Positions 33,884 to 44,062 of a stretch of DNA of 64,000 bases are shown here, in pieces. The notes beneath the pieces were generated by a model. The model was given only the letters and a program-made list of their open reading frames with translations, was not told where the DNA came from and did no database searches. The stretch is taken from NCBI RefSeq assembly GCF_007858185.1, contig NZ_VFES01000002.1, positions 434,001 to 498,000 of the forward strand, in the 5' to 3' direction. This DNA is from Pseudomonas grimontii (GTDB taxonomy: Bacteria; Pseudomonadota; Gammaproteobacteria; Pseudomonadales; Pseudomonadaceae). The number at the start of each line of letters is the position of its first letter. Position 1 is the stretch's first letter. The position numbers and the translations under genes are program-made.

Positions 33884-35085
33884 TGCGGCTTGACCACTTC
33901 CAGCAGGGTGATCGGAAGCGCCTGCCGCCACGTATCGAATTCACCCAGCGGCTGGGCCTGGGCGACGTGGATGCGCGTCAGTTCGCCGCCATGTTGAGCG
34001 CGCCAGTTCATCAGGGTCATTTCACTTTGCAGGGTCACGGCATTGGCGACCAGCCGGCCACCGGGCCGCAAGTGCTGCCAGCAGGTGTCGAGCACGCCGT
34101 CGCGGGTGACGCCGCCGCCGATGAAAATGGCGTCGGGTGTTGTAAGGCCGTGCAACGCTTCCGGGGCTTTGCCACGAATCAACTGCAAACCGGGCACGCC
34201 GAGGGCGTCGCGATTGTGTTCAATAAGGCCCTGGCGGCCTTCGTCTGCTTCAATCGCCAATGCGCGGCAGCTCGGATGGGCGCGCATCCATTCGATACCG
34301 ATGGAGCCACTGCCCGCGCCCACGTCCCACAGCAGCTCGCCGGGCATCGGGGCGAGGCGGGCGAGGGTCATGGCGCGCACATCGCGTTTGGTCAGTTGGC
34401 CGTCGTGCTGGAAGGCGGAATCGGGCAAACCAGCGAGGCGCGACAGACGTGGTGTGTCGCTGGAGGCCAGGCAGTCGATGGCGACCAGGTTCAAATCGGC
34501 GACCGAAGCGTGTTGCCAATCCTCAGCCAAACCGTCGATGCGCCGCTCATCCGCGCCGTCCAGGTGTTCAAACACTGTCAGTCGGCTGGGCCCAAACCCG
34601 GATTCAGCCAACAGCGAAGCAATCAACGCGGGACTGCCGCCGTCATTACTCAGTACCAATAAACGCACACCCGTGGCCAGATGCGCGTTGATCGCCGCCG
34701 CTGGCCGAGCCACCACCGATAACGTCACCACCTCCTGCAACGGCCAGCCCAACCGCGCCGCCGCCAACGACACCGACGACGGCGCCGGTAAAATCAGCAG
34801 TTCTTCAGCCGCCACCTGACGCGCCAGGCTGGCGCCCACGCCATAGAACATCGGGTCGCCACTGGCCAGCACGCACACAGGCTCGCCGCGCCGCGCCAGC
34901 ACCGGTTCAAGCGAAAACGGACTCGGCCACACCTGGCGCTCACCGCGAATACACACCGGCAACAGGTCCAACTGGCGCTGACCACCTATAATCCGCGTGG
35001 CGCGCAACAGGGCATGCCGGGCATTCCTGCCCAGCCCCTTGAAGCCGTCTTCACCGATGCCTACAACCGTCAGCCAGGGCGACAT
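33880..35085 (-). CDS. cobL: Precorrin-6Y C5,15-methyltransferase CobL
   Basis: A 401-residue fusion: an N-terminal CbiE-type tetrapyrrole methylase (residues about 1-200, starting [10 protein letters not shown]) and a C-terminal CbiT-type Rossmann methyltransferase ([14 protein letters not shown] at about residue 250). It methylates C5 and C15 and decarboxylates the acetate side chain of precorrin-6B to give precorrin-8x. Divergent from cobG, with about 95 bases between them. Confidence 0.96.
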   Translation of the reverse strand: MSPWLTVVGIGEDGFKGLGRNARHALLRATRIIGGQRQLDLLPVCIRGERQVWPSPFSLEPVLARRGEPVCVLASGDPMFYGVGASLARQVAAEELLILPAPSSVSLAAARLGWPLQEVVTLSVVARPAAAINAHLATGVRLLVLSNDGGSPALIASLLAESGFGPSRLTVFEHLDGADERRIDGLAEDWQHASVADLNLVAIDCLASSDTPRLSRLAGLPDSAFQHDGQLTKRDVRAMTLARLAPMPGELLWDVGAGSGSIGIEWMRAHPSCRALAIEADEGRQGLIEHNRDALGVPGLQLIRGKAPEALHGLTTPDAIFIGGGVTRDGVLDTCWQHLRPGGRLVANAVTLQSEMTLMNWRAQHGGELTRIHVAQAQPLGEFDTWRQALPITLLEVVKPQ

Positions 35086-35180
35086 ATCAATTCCTTGAAC
35101 GACATCCGACGGGCAGGCTTTTCATGCCGCCGGACAAAGCAGGCATAATACCGCGCCTTTACCCGTCAACCGGTAGCCCC

Positions 35181-36470
35181 GTGAACCCAACGCCCGCTGT
35201 GAATACCTTGCGCCCCTCGGCTTGTCCGGGGTTGCTGCGTATCGTCCAGGCGCTGGATGGCGGCATTTGCCGGATCAAATTGGCCGGTGGGTCGATCAGT
35301 GTCGCCCAGGCCCATGCCGTGGCGAACGCGGCCCAGGCCTATGCCGGCGGGGTGATCGAGGCGACCAACCGCGCCAATCTGCAAATACGTGGGATCGGTG
35401 CCGAGCAGGACGCGTTGATCGCGATGCTGTTGGCCGCCGACCTGGGCCCGAGTAATGCCGCCGGTGACGACGTACGCAACCTGATGCTCAGCCCTAGCGC
35501 CGGTATCGATCCGCAGATGCTGTTTGACACCCGCCCGCTCGCCGAGCAGATCCTCGCCACCCTGCAAAATCATCCGCGTTTCCATGAGTTGTCGGCCAAG
35601 TTCGCCGTGCAACTGGATGGCGGCGAGGCCCTGGCGATGCTCGAACATCATCATGATCTGTGGCTGTCGGCGTTCGTGCGCAATGGCGAGACGCTCCTCG
35701 CGTTCGGCCTGGCAGGTTGTCCAGGGCTGGATGCGCCGTTAGCCGCCGTGCCGCTGGAGCAGGGTCATGCGTTGGTGGTGGCGGTGCTGGAGGCGTTTCT
35801 TGACCTCGCCACCCCAGAACAAACCCGTATGCGCCACTTGGCTGTGGATAAGTTGCTGAGCCGCCTCAGTCTGCCGCTGCTGCCGGTCGATGGCTTCAAA
35901 CGCCCGCCCAGCGGCGCCTTGCTGCACCTCGGGAGTTATCCACAGCCTCAAAAAAATCAATTCTACGTCGCTGCCATCGTGCCCTTGGGGCGCCTGGATT
36001 CGAGGATGCTCAAGGGCGTCGCGCAACTCGCCAACGAACATGGCGACGGCACATTGCGCTTCACCCCTTGGCAAGGGGTGCTACTGCCCAATGTCGAAAA
36101 ACCTCACGTCGTGACCCAACGCCTGACGCAACTGGGGTTCCTCTGCACCGTCGACCAACCGCTGGCGCACATGATCGCCTGCACCGGTTCCAGCGGTTGC
36201 GGCAAAGGCCTGGCCGACACCAAGGCCGACGCCGTGCAATTGGCCGCGCTGCATCCCGGCCATGACGTGCACCTGTCCGGTTGCTCGCGCTCCTGCGCCG
36301 CCGCGCACGTGTCGCCTGTCACCTTGCTGGCGGTGAGCCCCGGCCACTACGACCTCTATTTTCGCGAGGCAGCCCACCCAGGTTTCGGCCGGCTGCACGC
36401 GCGTAACCTTTCTATTGAAGCGGCGGGCGCCTTGCTGCGCGCTCGCCCACGGAGCAACACCGATGATTGA
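35181..36470 (+). CDS. cobG: Precorrin-3B synthase CobG
   Basis: A 429-residue sulfite-reductase-fold enzyme. The 4Fe-4S/siroheme-type ligands appear as Cys in ACTGSSGCGKG and in SGCSRSCAAA. It carries out the oxygen-dependent hydroxylation and lactone formation that make precorrin-3B, marking the aerobic pathway. I chose the GTG at 35181 (MNPTPAVNTLRPSACPG); an in-frame ATG at 35124 is possible. cobH starts 8 bases before its end. Confidence 0.93.
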   Translation: MNPTPAVNTLRPSACPGLLRIVQALDGGICRIKLAGGSISVAQAHAVANAAQAYAGGVIEATNRANLQIRGIGAEQDALIAMLLAADLGPSNAAGDDVRNLMLSPSAGIDPQMLFDTRPLAEQILATLQNHPRFHELSAKFAVQLDGGEALAMLEHHHDLWLSAFVRNGETLLAFGLAGCPGLDAPLAAVPLEQGHALVVAVLEAFLDLATPEQTRMRHLAVDKLLSRLSLPLLPVDGFKRPPSGALLHLGSYPQPQKNQFYVAAIVPLGRLDSRMLKGVAQLANEHGDGTLRFTPWQGVLLPNVEKPHVVTQRLTQLGFLCTVDQPLAHMIACTGSSGCGKGLADTKADAVQLAALHPGHDVHLSGCSRSCAAAHVSPVTLLAVSPGHYDLYFREAAHPGFGRLHARNLSIEAAGALLRARPRSNTDD

Positions 36471-37089
36471 TTACATCCGCGACGGTCAGGAGATCTATCG
36501 CAACTCCTTCGCCATTATTCGCGCGGAAGCCAAGTTGGAGCGTATCCCGGCTGATTTGGAGAAACTCGCGGTGCGGGTGATTCATGCGTGCGGCATGGTC
36601 GAGGCCATCGACGGCCTGCAGTTTTCCGAAGGTGCGGGCACGGCCGGGCGCGCTGCGCTGGCCGCTGGCGCGCCGATTCTGTGTGATGCGCGGATGGTCT
36701 CCGAAGGCGTGACCCGCGCGCGTCTGCCGGCCAATAACGAAGTGATCTGCACCCTGCGCGACGACAGCGTGCCGGCGTTGGCGCGGGAGTTGGGCAACAC
36801 CCGTTCCGCCGCCGCCCTGGAACTGTGGCGCCCGCATCTGGCGGGCAGCGTGGTGGTGATCGGCAATGCGCCGACGGCCTTGTTCTACCTGCTCGAGATG
36901 CTGGATGCCGGCGCGCCGAAACCGGCGTTGATCCTCGGCTTCCCGGTCGGCTTTGTCGGCGCTGCCGAATCCAAGGCGATGCTGGCGGCGGATAGCCGTG
37001 GCGTACCGTTTGTGATCATGCAGGGCCGCCTGGGCGGCAGTGCCATGGCCGCCGCGGCGGTGAATGCGCTCGCCACGGAGGTCGAATAA
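36463..37089 (+). CDS. cobH: Precorrin-8X methylmutase CobH
   Basis: A 208-residue enzyme starting [19 protein letters not shown], with the conserved VIHACGMVE (catalytic His) and [13 protein letters not shown] segments. It moves the methyl group from C11 to C12, giving hydrogenobyrinate. It overlaps both cobG (8 bases) and cobI (1 base), so translation is coupled. Confidence 0.96.
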   Translation: MIDYIRDGQEIYRNSFAIIRAEAKLERIPADLEKLAVRVIHACGMVEAIDGLQFSEGAGTAGRAALAAGAPILCDARMVSEGVTRARLPANNEVICTLRDDSVPALARELGNTRSAAALELWRPHLAGSVVVIGNAPTALFYLLEMLDAGAPKPALILGFPVGFVGAAESKAMLAADSRGVPFVIMQGRLGGSAMAAAAVNALATEVE

Positions 37090-37820
37090 TGCCGGCACGC
37101 GGACGTTTGATCGGCCTGGGCGTCGGCCCCGGTGACCCGGAGCTGATTACCCTCAAGGCCCTGCGCTTGCTGCGCGAATCGCCGGTGGTGGCGTACTTCG
37201 TGGCCAAGGGCAAGAAGGGCAACGCCTTCGGCATCATCGAGGACCACCTGGTGCCGCAGCAGACCCTGATGCCACTGGTGTACCCGGTGACCACCGAAGC
37301 GCTGCCGGCGCCATTGTCCTACGAACAGGTGATCAGCGACTTCTACGACACCGCCAGTGTCGAGGTGGCCGCGCACCTGGACGCCGGTCGTGATGTGGCG
37401 GTGATCTGCGAGGGCGACCCGTTCTTCTACGGCTCCTATATGTATTTGCATGACCGTTTGGCCGAGCGCTACGAAGCCCAGGTCATTCCGGGCGTGTGCT
37501 CGATGCTCGGCGGCGCCTCGGTACTCGGTGCGCCGTTGGTGTATCGCAACCAGAGTCTCTCCGTGCTGTCGGGCGTGCTGCCTCACGAAGACCTCAAGCG
37601 CCGCCTGGCCGATGCCGATGCGGCGGTGATCATGAAGCTGGGGCGCAACTTCCCCAAGGTGCGCCAGGTACTCGAAGAACTCGGCCTGGCCGAGCGCGCG
37701 CTGTATGTGGAACGCGCGACCATGGCCAACCAGAAGATCGTGCCGCTGGACCAGGTGGAGCCGATGTCCTCGCCGTACTTCTCGCTGATCATCGTGCCGG
37801 GTGAAAGGTGGCAAGGTTGA
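37089..37820 (+). CDS. cobI: Precorrin-2 C20-methyltransferase CobI
   Basis: A 243-residue SAM-dependent tetrapyrrole methylase starting [21 protein letters not shown] (GVGPGDPE loop), with [15 protein letters not shown] and PGVCSM. It methylates precorrin-2 at C20. Start overlaps the cobH stop by one base and its end abuts cobJ. Confidence 0.96.
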   Translation: MPARGRLIGLGVGPGDPELITLKALRLLRESPVVAYFVAKGKKGNAFGIIEDHLVPQQTLMPLVYPVTTEALPAPLSYEQVISDFYDTASVEVAAHLDAGRDVAVICEGDPFFYGSYMYLHDRLAERYEAQVIPGVCSMLGGASVLGAPLVYRNQSLSVLSGVLPHEDLKRRLADADAAVIMKLGRNFPKVRQVLEELGLAERALYVERATMANQKIVPLDQVEPMSSPYFSLIIVPGERWQG

Positions 37821-39457
37821 TGAACCCGGCGATTGTCATTCTGGGCCAGGGCAGCCTGGCCACTGCGCGCACGATTCAGCAGGTTTACCCTGGCGCTTTG
37901 ATCCACGGTCTGGCCGGGCGAGTTGAGGGGGCAGACCAGTCTTACAACGAATTTGGCGCGACCCTGCGTCAGCTGTACCAGCAAGGCACGCCGCTGATCG
38001 CTCTCTGTGCGGCCGGCATCGTGATCCGTACCCTGGCGCCGCTGCTGCTGGAAAAAGGCGAGGAGCCTGCGGTGCTGGCCGTGGCGGAAGACGGCAGCGC
38101 CGTGGTGCCGTTGCTCGGTGGCCTTGGCGGTGTGAACGTCATGGCGCGGGACATCGCAGCGGCACTGGGCGTTGCGGCTGCGATCACCACCAGTGGCGAG
38201 CTGCGTTTCGGTACCTGCCTGCTCAACCCGCCTGCGGGTTATGAACTGGCGGACCTGGAGCTGGGCAAGCGCTTCGTGTCCGACCTGCTGGCCGGCGAAA
38301 GCGTGCGCATCGAAGGTGCGGCGCCGTGGTTGGATCAGGCGAATTTGCCCCAGGACCGGCACGCGCATTTAGCCATCCACGTGGGCAGTGCCGAGCGTGT
38401 GCCCGCCGCCAACGAGTTGCTGATCTATCCGAAGAATGTGTGCGTGACCTGCAAGCCGGGTGCGCAGTTGGCGGAGCGTGTCCGCACGGCGTTGCACGAG
38501 GCGGGCATCGCCGTGCAATCCCTGGCGTGCCTGTTGGCCAGCGACAGGCAGATGACCGACGCGTCTCTGCATGACGCCGCGTTGCAGTTGGGCGTGCCGC
38601 TGCGTTTTGCCGACGTGACGCCAGGCGCAGACATCGCTATCAGCGTTGCCGAGCAGCCCCTGGACCTGTCGCAGGTCGGCCGCCGCCGTGGTCGCCTTGC
38701 CGTGATCGGCCTGGGCCCTGGCGCCGCCGAGTTGATGGTGCCGGCGGTCAAGGCCGAGCTCGCGCGCTGCACCGATGTGTTGGGCTACGAAACCTACGTG
38801 CGCATGGCTGGGCCGTTCCGTGACGATCAGGTGCAGCACTGCACCGATAACCGCGAAGAGATGCAACGCGCCCGCCACGCGTTTGAGCTGGCCGCGCAGG
38901 GCCGTTCGGTGGTGGTGGTGTCGTCCGGCGACCCGGGCGTTTTCGCCATGGCATCGGCGGTGATCGAGGCGTTGCACGAGTCCAGCGACCCGGCGTGGCA
39001 CCAGGTCGACCTGGAAATCCTGCCGGGCGTTTCGGCCTCCCTGGCCACCGCCGCCCAGGCCGGTGCGCCGTTGGGCCATGACTTCTGCGTGATGTCGCTG
39101 TCGGACAACCTCAAGCCGTGGTCGATTGTCGAAACGCGCCTGGAGCTCGCGTCCCAGGCCGATCTGGCCCTGGCGTTCTACAACCCGATCTCGCGTTCGC
39201 GGCCGTGGCAGCTGGGGCGCGCCCTGGAAATTGTCGCGCTACACCGCACAGCCGAAACCCCGGTGGTGCTCGGCCGCGATATTGGTCGCCCGGGCCAGAC
39301 CCTGCGTGTCACCACCCTGGGGCAACTCACGCCAGACCAAGTGGACATGCGCACCATGGTGTTGATCGGCTCATCCACCACCTGCACATTCCCCCGTGCC
39401 GGTGGTGGTGAATGGGTGTATACGCCGCGCTGGTACGGTGCAAAACCCGCCTCCTGA
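37820..39457 (+). CDS. cobJ: CbiG-CobJ fusion, precorrin-3B C17-methyltransferase
   Basis: A 545-residue two-part protein. Residues about 1-290 are CbiG/CobE-like (LIHGLAGRVEGADQSY, ALCAAGIVIRTLAPLL, then the CbiG C-terminal part). From about residue 294 (VIGLGPGAAELMVPAVK) it is a CobJ/CbiH methylase that contracts the ring at precorrin-3B. In the aerobic pathway CobE-like domains are of unclear function. The start at 37820 follows cobI directly. A strong terminator follows. Confidence 0.93.
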   Translation: MNPAIVILGQGSLATARTIQQVYPGALIHGLAGRVEGADQSYNEFGATLRQLYQQGTPLIALCAAGIVIRTLAPLLLEKGEEPAVLAVAEDGSAVVPLLGGLGGVNVMARDIAAALGVAAAITTSGELRFGTCLLNPPAGYELADLELGKRFVSDLLAGESVRIEGAAPWLDQANLPQDRHAHLAIHVGSAERVPAANELLIYPKNVCVTCKPGAQLAERVRTALHEAGIAVQSLACLLASDRQMTDASLHDAALQLGVPLRFADVTPGADIAISVAEQPLDLSQVGRRRGRLAVIGLGPGAAELMVPAVKAELARCTDVLGYETYVRMAGPFRDDQVQHCTDNREEMQRARHAFELAAQGRSVVVVSSGDPGVFAMASAVIEALHESSDPAWHQVDLEILPGVSASLATAAQAGAPLGHDFCVMSLSDNLKPWSIVETRLELASQADLALAFYNPISRSRPWQLGRALEIVALHRTAETPVVLGRDIGRPGQTLRVTTLGQLTPDQVDMRTMVLIGSSTTCTFPRAGGGEWVYTPRWYGAKPAS

Positions 39458-39480
39458 AAACCACCTGGGGGGCGCACGAA

Positions 39481-39535
39481 AGCTCCGAATGACAATGGGT
39501 GATCACCTGCTGTCGCTCGGGGCTTTTTCTTTTTT
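39481..39535 (+). terminator. Terminator after the cobG-cobJ operon
   Basis: Long imperfect stem: AGCTCCGA (39481) pairs with TCGGGGCT (to 39524), and an inner TGACA/TGTC and GGGTGATCACC continue it; then TTTTTCTTTTTT. It lies 24 bases past the cobJ stop. Confidence 0.88.
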
Positions 39536-39657
39536 GAGTCACGAAAACCGGAAGGCCTCGAGGGGCGCCCCGTCATTGCTGGGCAGCGTTTTTTGCAGCG
39601 TGCCGACAAGCGATGTTTGTGGCATGGAAGAGCCGCCGGTGACTGGACTAGTGTGGA

Positions 39658-39684
39658 CACAAGCCCCGAGTTGGGGTGCTTGTG
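39658..39684 (+). promoter_or_regulatory. Hairpin adjoining the ribosome site of the 39696 gene
   Basis: CACAAGC pairs with GCTTGTG, with an inner CCCGA/TGGGG helix. The 3' arm ends in the G that starts the GGAG ribosome site at 39684-39687, so the helix could mask translation initiation. Confidence 0.5.
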
Positions 39685-39695
39685 GAGAACCAAAA

Positions 39696-40475
39696 ATGGA
39701 GCGACACCACCGAAGGATCAACAACACAAAACGGCGCAAGTTGATTGCCGCCTACACATTGCCGAGGGCGCCAGGTGGGCAGCCCTCATTGCCGCTCGAC
39801 ACGGAGGACGACTGCAACGCGGCGGTGGTCAACAACAGTGTGATTTCGTTTGCCGAGGGGCTGTCCGGGCTGAACCGGGAATACATCCGCAAAAGCTATC
39901 TGCTGGCCAGCAGCTACGTCAGCGATGTATTGAAGATCCACCGAGGTACCGAGGCCTGGTACGACGAATTTATCAAGGTGATGATCAGTCTGGGCTGGCT
40001 GCCGGTGCGCAGCAGTTTCGAGCGGGTCTCCCATTCGGGCAAGGGCCTGACGGTGCAACTGGCGGCGCTGAATATCATCGCCGCGATGCTGGCGGGGGTG
40101 TCGGTTTCGGGGCCGCTGATCACGGCGCTGCCGAAACTGGCGGCCGATGCGCTGGAGGCGCTGAAGCAGCAACCGAGCTCTTTCGAACTGTTCAAGCGCA
40201 ACAGTACGGTGCATCAGGGCGGCGATTTCGGCCTGGCGTCCTGCGCCGAAACAGACGGTGAGTTGATGATGGTGCTGGTGACTTACAGCACCCAGGGCGT
40301 GAACAAACAGGTGGGGCTGCCGTTTCTGGAGTGGGACAGTTCCTCGTTCGAGGCCTTCAGCGGGCAGACCTGCCTGGTGCTGAATACCTCGGTGGTCAAC
40401 GAAAAAACCATCCGACTGATGCGTGAGAGCGCGGGCGACAAGGTGCAGTCGGCGATTGCCAAATACCGGATCTAA
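39696..40475 (+). CDS. Unrecognised 259-residue protein
   Basis: The start MERHHRRINNTKRR at 39696 is chosen for its GGAG ribosome site; the frame is open further upstream into cobJ but that part is not protein-like. The protein has a basic N-terminus, a central charged helical part (GLNREYIRKSYLLASSYVSD), a Leu/Ala-rich amphipathic stretch (about residues 125-150) and a beta-rich C-terminal third (DGELMMVLVTYS...QVGLPFLEWDSS). No signal peptide. Its stop overlaps convergent marC by four bases. I do not recognise the family and propose no function. Confidence 0.8.
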   Translation: MERHHRRINNTKRRKLIAAYTLPRAPGGQPSLPLDTEDDCNAAVVNNSVISFAEGLSGLNREYIRKSYLLASSYVSDVLKIHRGTEAWYDEFIKVMISLGWLPVRSSFERVSHSGKGLTVQLAALNIIAAMLAGVSVSGPLITALPKLAADALEALKQQPSSFELFKRNSTVHQGGDFGLASCAETDGELMMVLVTYSTQGVNKQVGLPFLEWDSSSFEAFSGQTCLVLNTSVVNEKTIRLMRESAGDKVQSAIAKYRI

Positions 40476-41068
40476 GGCACCAGGTAGCCGCGCACGCCGG
40501 TAAAGATGATTTGCGCGGCGAGGGCGCATACGAACAACCCCATCAACCGACTGACAATCTGCAAGCCCTGGTCACCGAGAATCCGTTCGATACGGTTGGA
40601 CAGGTACAGCACCACGCCGACCGTGAAGCTGGCCAGGGCGATGCTGAGGATGGCAGTGATCTTGTCATCCCAGTGCGGTTGGCTGACGCCCATGACCAGC
40701 AGCGCACCGATGGTGCCGGGGCCGACCGTGAGAGGGATGGTCAGCGGCACGATGGTCACGTCCTGCTGCACATTGTCGGTTTGCACGGCCGACTTGCCCT
40801 GGGCCATCCCCAGGGCAGAGATAAACAGCACACTGCCGGCGCCGATGCGGAAGGCGTCCACGGTGATGCCGAACACGCTGAAGATCACCCTGCCGAACAG
40901 GTAGAGCAACACGCTCGACACCAGGGTCGCCAGCGCCACTTTCCAGGCCAGGCGCCGCCGCTCTTTGCTCGAATAACCACGGGTCAGGCTGATAAAGCAG
41001 GACAGCACGAAGAACGGGCTGTAGAGCACCAGCATCTTCAGGTAAACGCTGAATAACACGTGGAGCAT
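40472..41068 (-). CDS. MarC family integral membrane protein
   Basis: A 198-residue protein with six hydrophobic segments and the MarC pattern (VLYSPFFVLSCFISLTRG near the start, IPLTVGPGTIGALLVMG in the middle). MarC proteins have no established transport substrate despite an old multidrug label. The upstream region holds a REPIN. Confidence 0.9.
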   Translation of the reverse strand: MLHVLFSVYLKMLVLYSPFFVLSCFISLTRGYSSKERRRLAWKVALATLVSSVLLYLFGRVIFSVFGITVDAFRIGAGSVLFISALGMAQGKSAVQTDNVQQDVTIVPLTIPLTVGPGTIGALLVMGVSQPHWDDKITAILSIALASFTVGVVLYLSNRIERILGDQGLQIVSRLMGLFVCALAAQIIFTGVRGYLVP

Positions 41069-41125
41069 GGGAGTGGCTCGCGGGCGGGGAAAGTGTGGAG
41101 AGTCTATCAGGCGCCAGAGATCAAA

Positions 41126-41214
41126 TGTGGGAGGGGGCTTGCTCCCGATTGCGGTGTAACAGTCAGATTATCTGTAGCCGAACCACCGTCATCGGGGGCA
41201 AGCCCCCTCCCACA
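41126..41214. repeat. REPIN between marC and retS
   Basis: Facing REP copies, 89 bases, in the 164-base gap that holds both the retS 3' end and the region upstream of marC. No extended flanking symmetry here, unlike the copies at 33061 and 53699. Confidence 0.9.
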
Positions 41215-41232
41215 TGGGGACAGCATTTCAGG

Positions 41233-44004
41233 TCAAGAGGGCGCGTGCTCAGGCCGCTGTTGACGCTGCGCCACCCAGAACTCCACCAGCTCACGCAACT
41301 GTGACAACTCCACCGGCTTGGCCATATGTCCGTCCATCCCCGCCTGGCGTGCGCGCTCTTTGTGCTCCGAGAGGATATGCGCGGTGAGCGCCACCACCGG
41401 AGTGCGGATACGCTGGTGGCTGACTTCCCACGCACGCAGTTGCTGGGTGGCAGAGAAACCATCGAGGATCGGCATCTCGCAGTCCATCAACACCAGGTCA
41501 TAACGCTGGGCCTTCATCGCCTCCAGCGCTTCTTCACCATTGCTGGCGGTGTCCGGGTTGAGGTTGAGCTTGCCGAGCATGCCGCGAATCACTTTAGTGG
41601 AGATGCTGTTGTCTTCGGCCACCAGGATCTTGAAGTCGCTGGGCACGGTCACCGCCGCCGGGGCGTTGAGGGGCGCGCGGGGCTGCACGCCACCTTTGCT
41701 GCGTTGGGTCAACTCGTCAGCCAGGGTGGTCTTGAGGGTGTAACCGGCGACCGGCTTGGCGAGGATGCGCTTGATCCCGCAGTTACGCGCAATGATCTTG
41801 CTCGGCGCATTGCTGATGCCGGTGAGCATGATCAGCAGGATGTCGTGGTTCAGGCTCGGGTCTTCCTTGATCTTCGCCGCCAGTTGCATACCGGTCATGC
41901 CGGGCATGTTCTGGTCCAGCAGCACTACGTCGAAGTAATCGCGCAGGTGCGCCTTGGTGCGCAGCAATGCCAAGGCCTCTTTACCGGACGGCACGGCGCT
42001 GACATTCAGGCCCCAGGCCGAGCACTGCTGCACCAGCACTTTGCGGCACGTATCGTTGTCGTCCACGACCAGTACGCGCGCGCCTTTGAGCGGGCCGTCG
42101 AGGTCGGAAGTGGGGTGTTCCAGGCGCTCCGGGTCCAGCGGCAGGGTCAGCCATAGCGTGCTGCCTTGATGGCTGCCGCTCTTGATGCCGAACTCACCGT
42201 TCATCAACAGGATCAGTTGGCGCGCGATCACCAGGCCCAGGTGGCCGCTCAGACGGGTGGCCGAGAGGAAGTTCTTGCTGTGCAGCTCGCTGTGCAGCAG
42301 TGCCTCGCGTTCGGCGGCTTCCATTGGCAGGCCGCTGTCCTGCACGGCTATGCGTAGGCGCGGCTTGGTGCTGCGGTCGTCCAGGGCGACGACGATCAGC
42401 ACTTCGCCTTCGTCGGTTTTGTGCAGGGCGTTTTCCAGCAGGCTCAGCAGTGCCTGGCGCAGGCGTGTCGGATCTCCGCTGATGACGCGGGGTACCTGGG
42501 GTTGGATGAAGCTGATCAACTCGACGTTCTGCTGCTCGGCCTTGGCGCGGAAGATGCTCAGGCAGTCTTCGATCAGCGCATTGAGGTCGAATTGCACGTC
42601 ATCCAGCTCGATCTGCCCGGACTCGAGCTTGGAGATGTCGAGGATCTCGTTGATCAGTGTCAGCAGCTCGTTACCGGCGCTGTGGATGGTTTGCACGTAG
42701 TCGCGCTGTTTCACCGACAGCGGCGTGCCCAGCAGCAGTTCGGTCATGCCCAGCACGCCGTTCATGGGGGTGCGGATTTCGTGGCTGATCTTCGCCAGGA
42801 ATTCGGCCTTGGCGGCGATCTCTGCATTGCTGGCGGCCAGGTCGCGGCTGAGGCTGAATCGGGCTTCGACAATCGCACGCTGGCGCTCGCCCAGGGCCAG
42901 GCTCATCAGCAGGCCGCTCAGACAGATAAACGCCAGCAGTGTGACGATCAAGCCCTGGGGCGACACCATCGTCAGCCCCAGCAAGGCCGGGAGAATGATC
43001 AGCGTGCCGATGTTGAACACCACCATGCCCGCCACGAACAAACGCGCCGGGCGGTAGCCTTTCTGCCAGTGATAAGCGGAGACAAACAGCATGCTCAGGC
43101 CCGCCAGGGCCACCAGCGCGTAGGTGATGATGTTCAGTGGCAGGGTGCTGACGAACAACAGCAACAGGCCGCACAGCACGATAAACAGGATGTCGGCCAT
43201 CAACAGCTTGTTCAGCGGGTGCGGACCCAGGGGCATGAAGAAGCGATAGGCAAACATTAGCCCGCACGGTGCGGTCAGCAGCAGGGCCAGGTAGGCGCCT
43301 GGGGTCTGGATTGCGTGCCAGTTCGGCAGCCATGGGCCTGCCAGGTTGAGCAGCAGCGCCAGGCTGAGCATCAACAGCAGTTCGCAGGCCGCCAGCCACA
43401 GGCTGCTGCGCGAGCGGTGGTAAGCGAAGCGCGTGAGGTTATGCAGGATCAGCATCAGCAGGCAGCCGAACAGCAGGCCGTAGATCAGCGTCTGGGTCTG
43501 GTCGGCGGCGGCCAGCACGGCCGGTTCCAGGGTGATATAGGGGCGCAGTTCGTGTTCTGAAACCAGGCGCAGGTAGACGTCCAGGGTCTTTTGGCTCTGG
43601 GGCATCGGCAGCATGAAGTCGCTGCTGGGCAACGGGCGTTCCGCCTGGGGCTGGCGGGTGCCGCTGCTTTGTTGCTCGACCAGGGTGTCGCCGTCCAGCA
43701 CGTAGAGGCTCAGGTGCGCCAGGTCCGGGGCGAATACCCGCAGCACTTGCTCGTGCTTGCCGGGTTGCAGCTTGAAACGTACCCACAACGCACCGTCCGG
43801 TTCCGCGGCGGTAATACGGTCCAGTTCGATGGGGCTGAATTGATTGGTGTAGCGTGAGGAGCGGATGTCGCTCAGTTGCAGGTCGGCCTGTTCATCAAGC
43901 AATACTGCCCAGCCACTGCCTTGCGCGGCGGCCTGGGCCGGGAGCAAGCAGAGCAGCGTCAGCAGACTGACAGTGAAACCTATGGCGATCCTGAGCCAGC
44001 GCAC
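41233..44004 (-). CDS. retS: Hybrid sensor kinase RetS
   Basis: A 923-residue protein: signal segment, periplasmic 7TMR-DISM extracellular domain (about residues 30-160), seven membrane helices (about 172-372), HisKA with His408 (KISHEIRTPMNG), an ATPase domain and two receiver domains with Asp697 (LLDQNMPG) and Asp841 (LMDCEMP). The domain order and the purD-purH-fis neighbourhood identify RetS, which restrains GacS and so sets the Gac/Rsm switch between motile and sessile modes. The ATPase G1 box reads DSGLP rather than DxGxG, suggesting weak or no kinase activity. Confidence 0.94.
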   Translation of the reverse strand: MRWLRIAIGFTVSLLTLLCLLPAQAAAQGSGWAVLLDEQADLQLSDIRSSRYTNQFSPIELDRITAAEPDGALWVRFKLQPGKHEQVLRVFAPDLAHLSLYVLDGDTLVEQQSSGTRQPQAERPLPSSDFMLPMPQSQKTLDVYLRLVSEHELRPYITLEPAVLAAADQTQTLIYGLLFGCLLMLILHNLTRFAYHRSRSSLWLAACELLLMLSLALLLNLAGPWLPNWHAIQTPGAYLALLLTAPCGLMFAYRFFMPLGPHPLNKLLMADILFIVLCGLLLLFVSTLPLNIITYALVALAGLSMLFVSAYHWQKGYRPARLFVAGMVVFNIGTLIILPALLGLTMVSPQGLIVTLLAFICLSGLLMSLALGERQRAIVEARFSLSRDLAASNAEIAAKAEFLAKISHEIRTPMNGVLGMTELLLGTPLSVKQRDYVQTIHSAGNELLTLINEILDISKLESGQIELDDVQFDLNALIEDCLSIFRAKAEQQNVELISFIQPQVPRVISGDPTRLRQALLSLLENALHKTDEGEVLIVVALDDRSTKPRLRIAVQDSGLPMEAAEREALLHSELHSKNFLSATRLSGHLGLVIARQLILLMNGEFGIKSGSHQGSTLWLTLPLDPERLEHPTSDLDGPLKGARVLVVDDNDTCRKVLVQQCSAWGLNVSAVPSGKEALALLRTKAHLRDYFDVVLLDQNMPGMTGMQLAAKIKEDPSLNHDILLIMLTGISNAPSKIIARNCGIKRILAKPVAGYTLKTTLADELTQRSKGGVQPRAPLNAPAAVTVPSDFKILVAEDNSISTKVIRGMLGKLNLNPDTASNGEEALEAMKAQRYDLVLMDCEMPILDGFSATQQLRAWEVSHQRIRTPVVALTAHILSEHKERARQAGMDGHMAKPVELSQLRELVEFWVAQRQQRPEHAPS

Positions 44005-44062
44005 GGCGAAATCCCTTCGTAGGTTGATGCACGGTTAACTATGCGCGGGGAGGCCTGTATAC

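Noticed and set aside
35085..35181. Possible cobalamin riboswitch before cobG
   Set aside because: The gap is under 100 bases and lacks a recognisable B12 box, so a riboswitch of normal size cannot fit.
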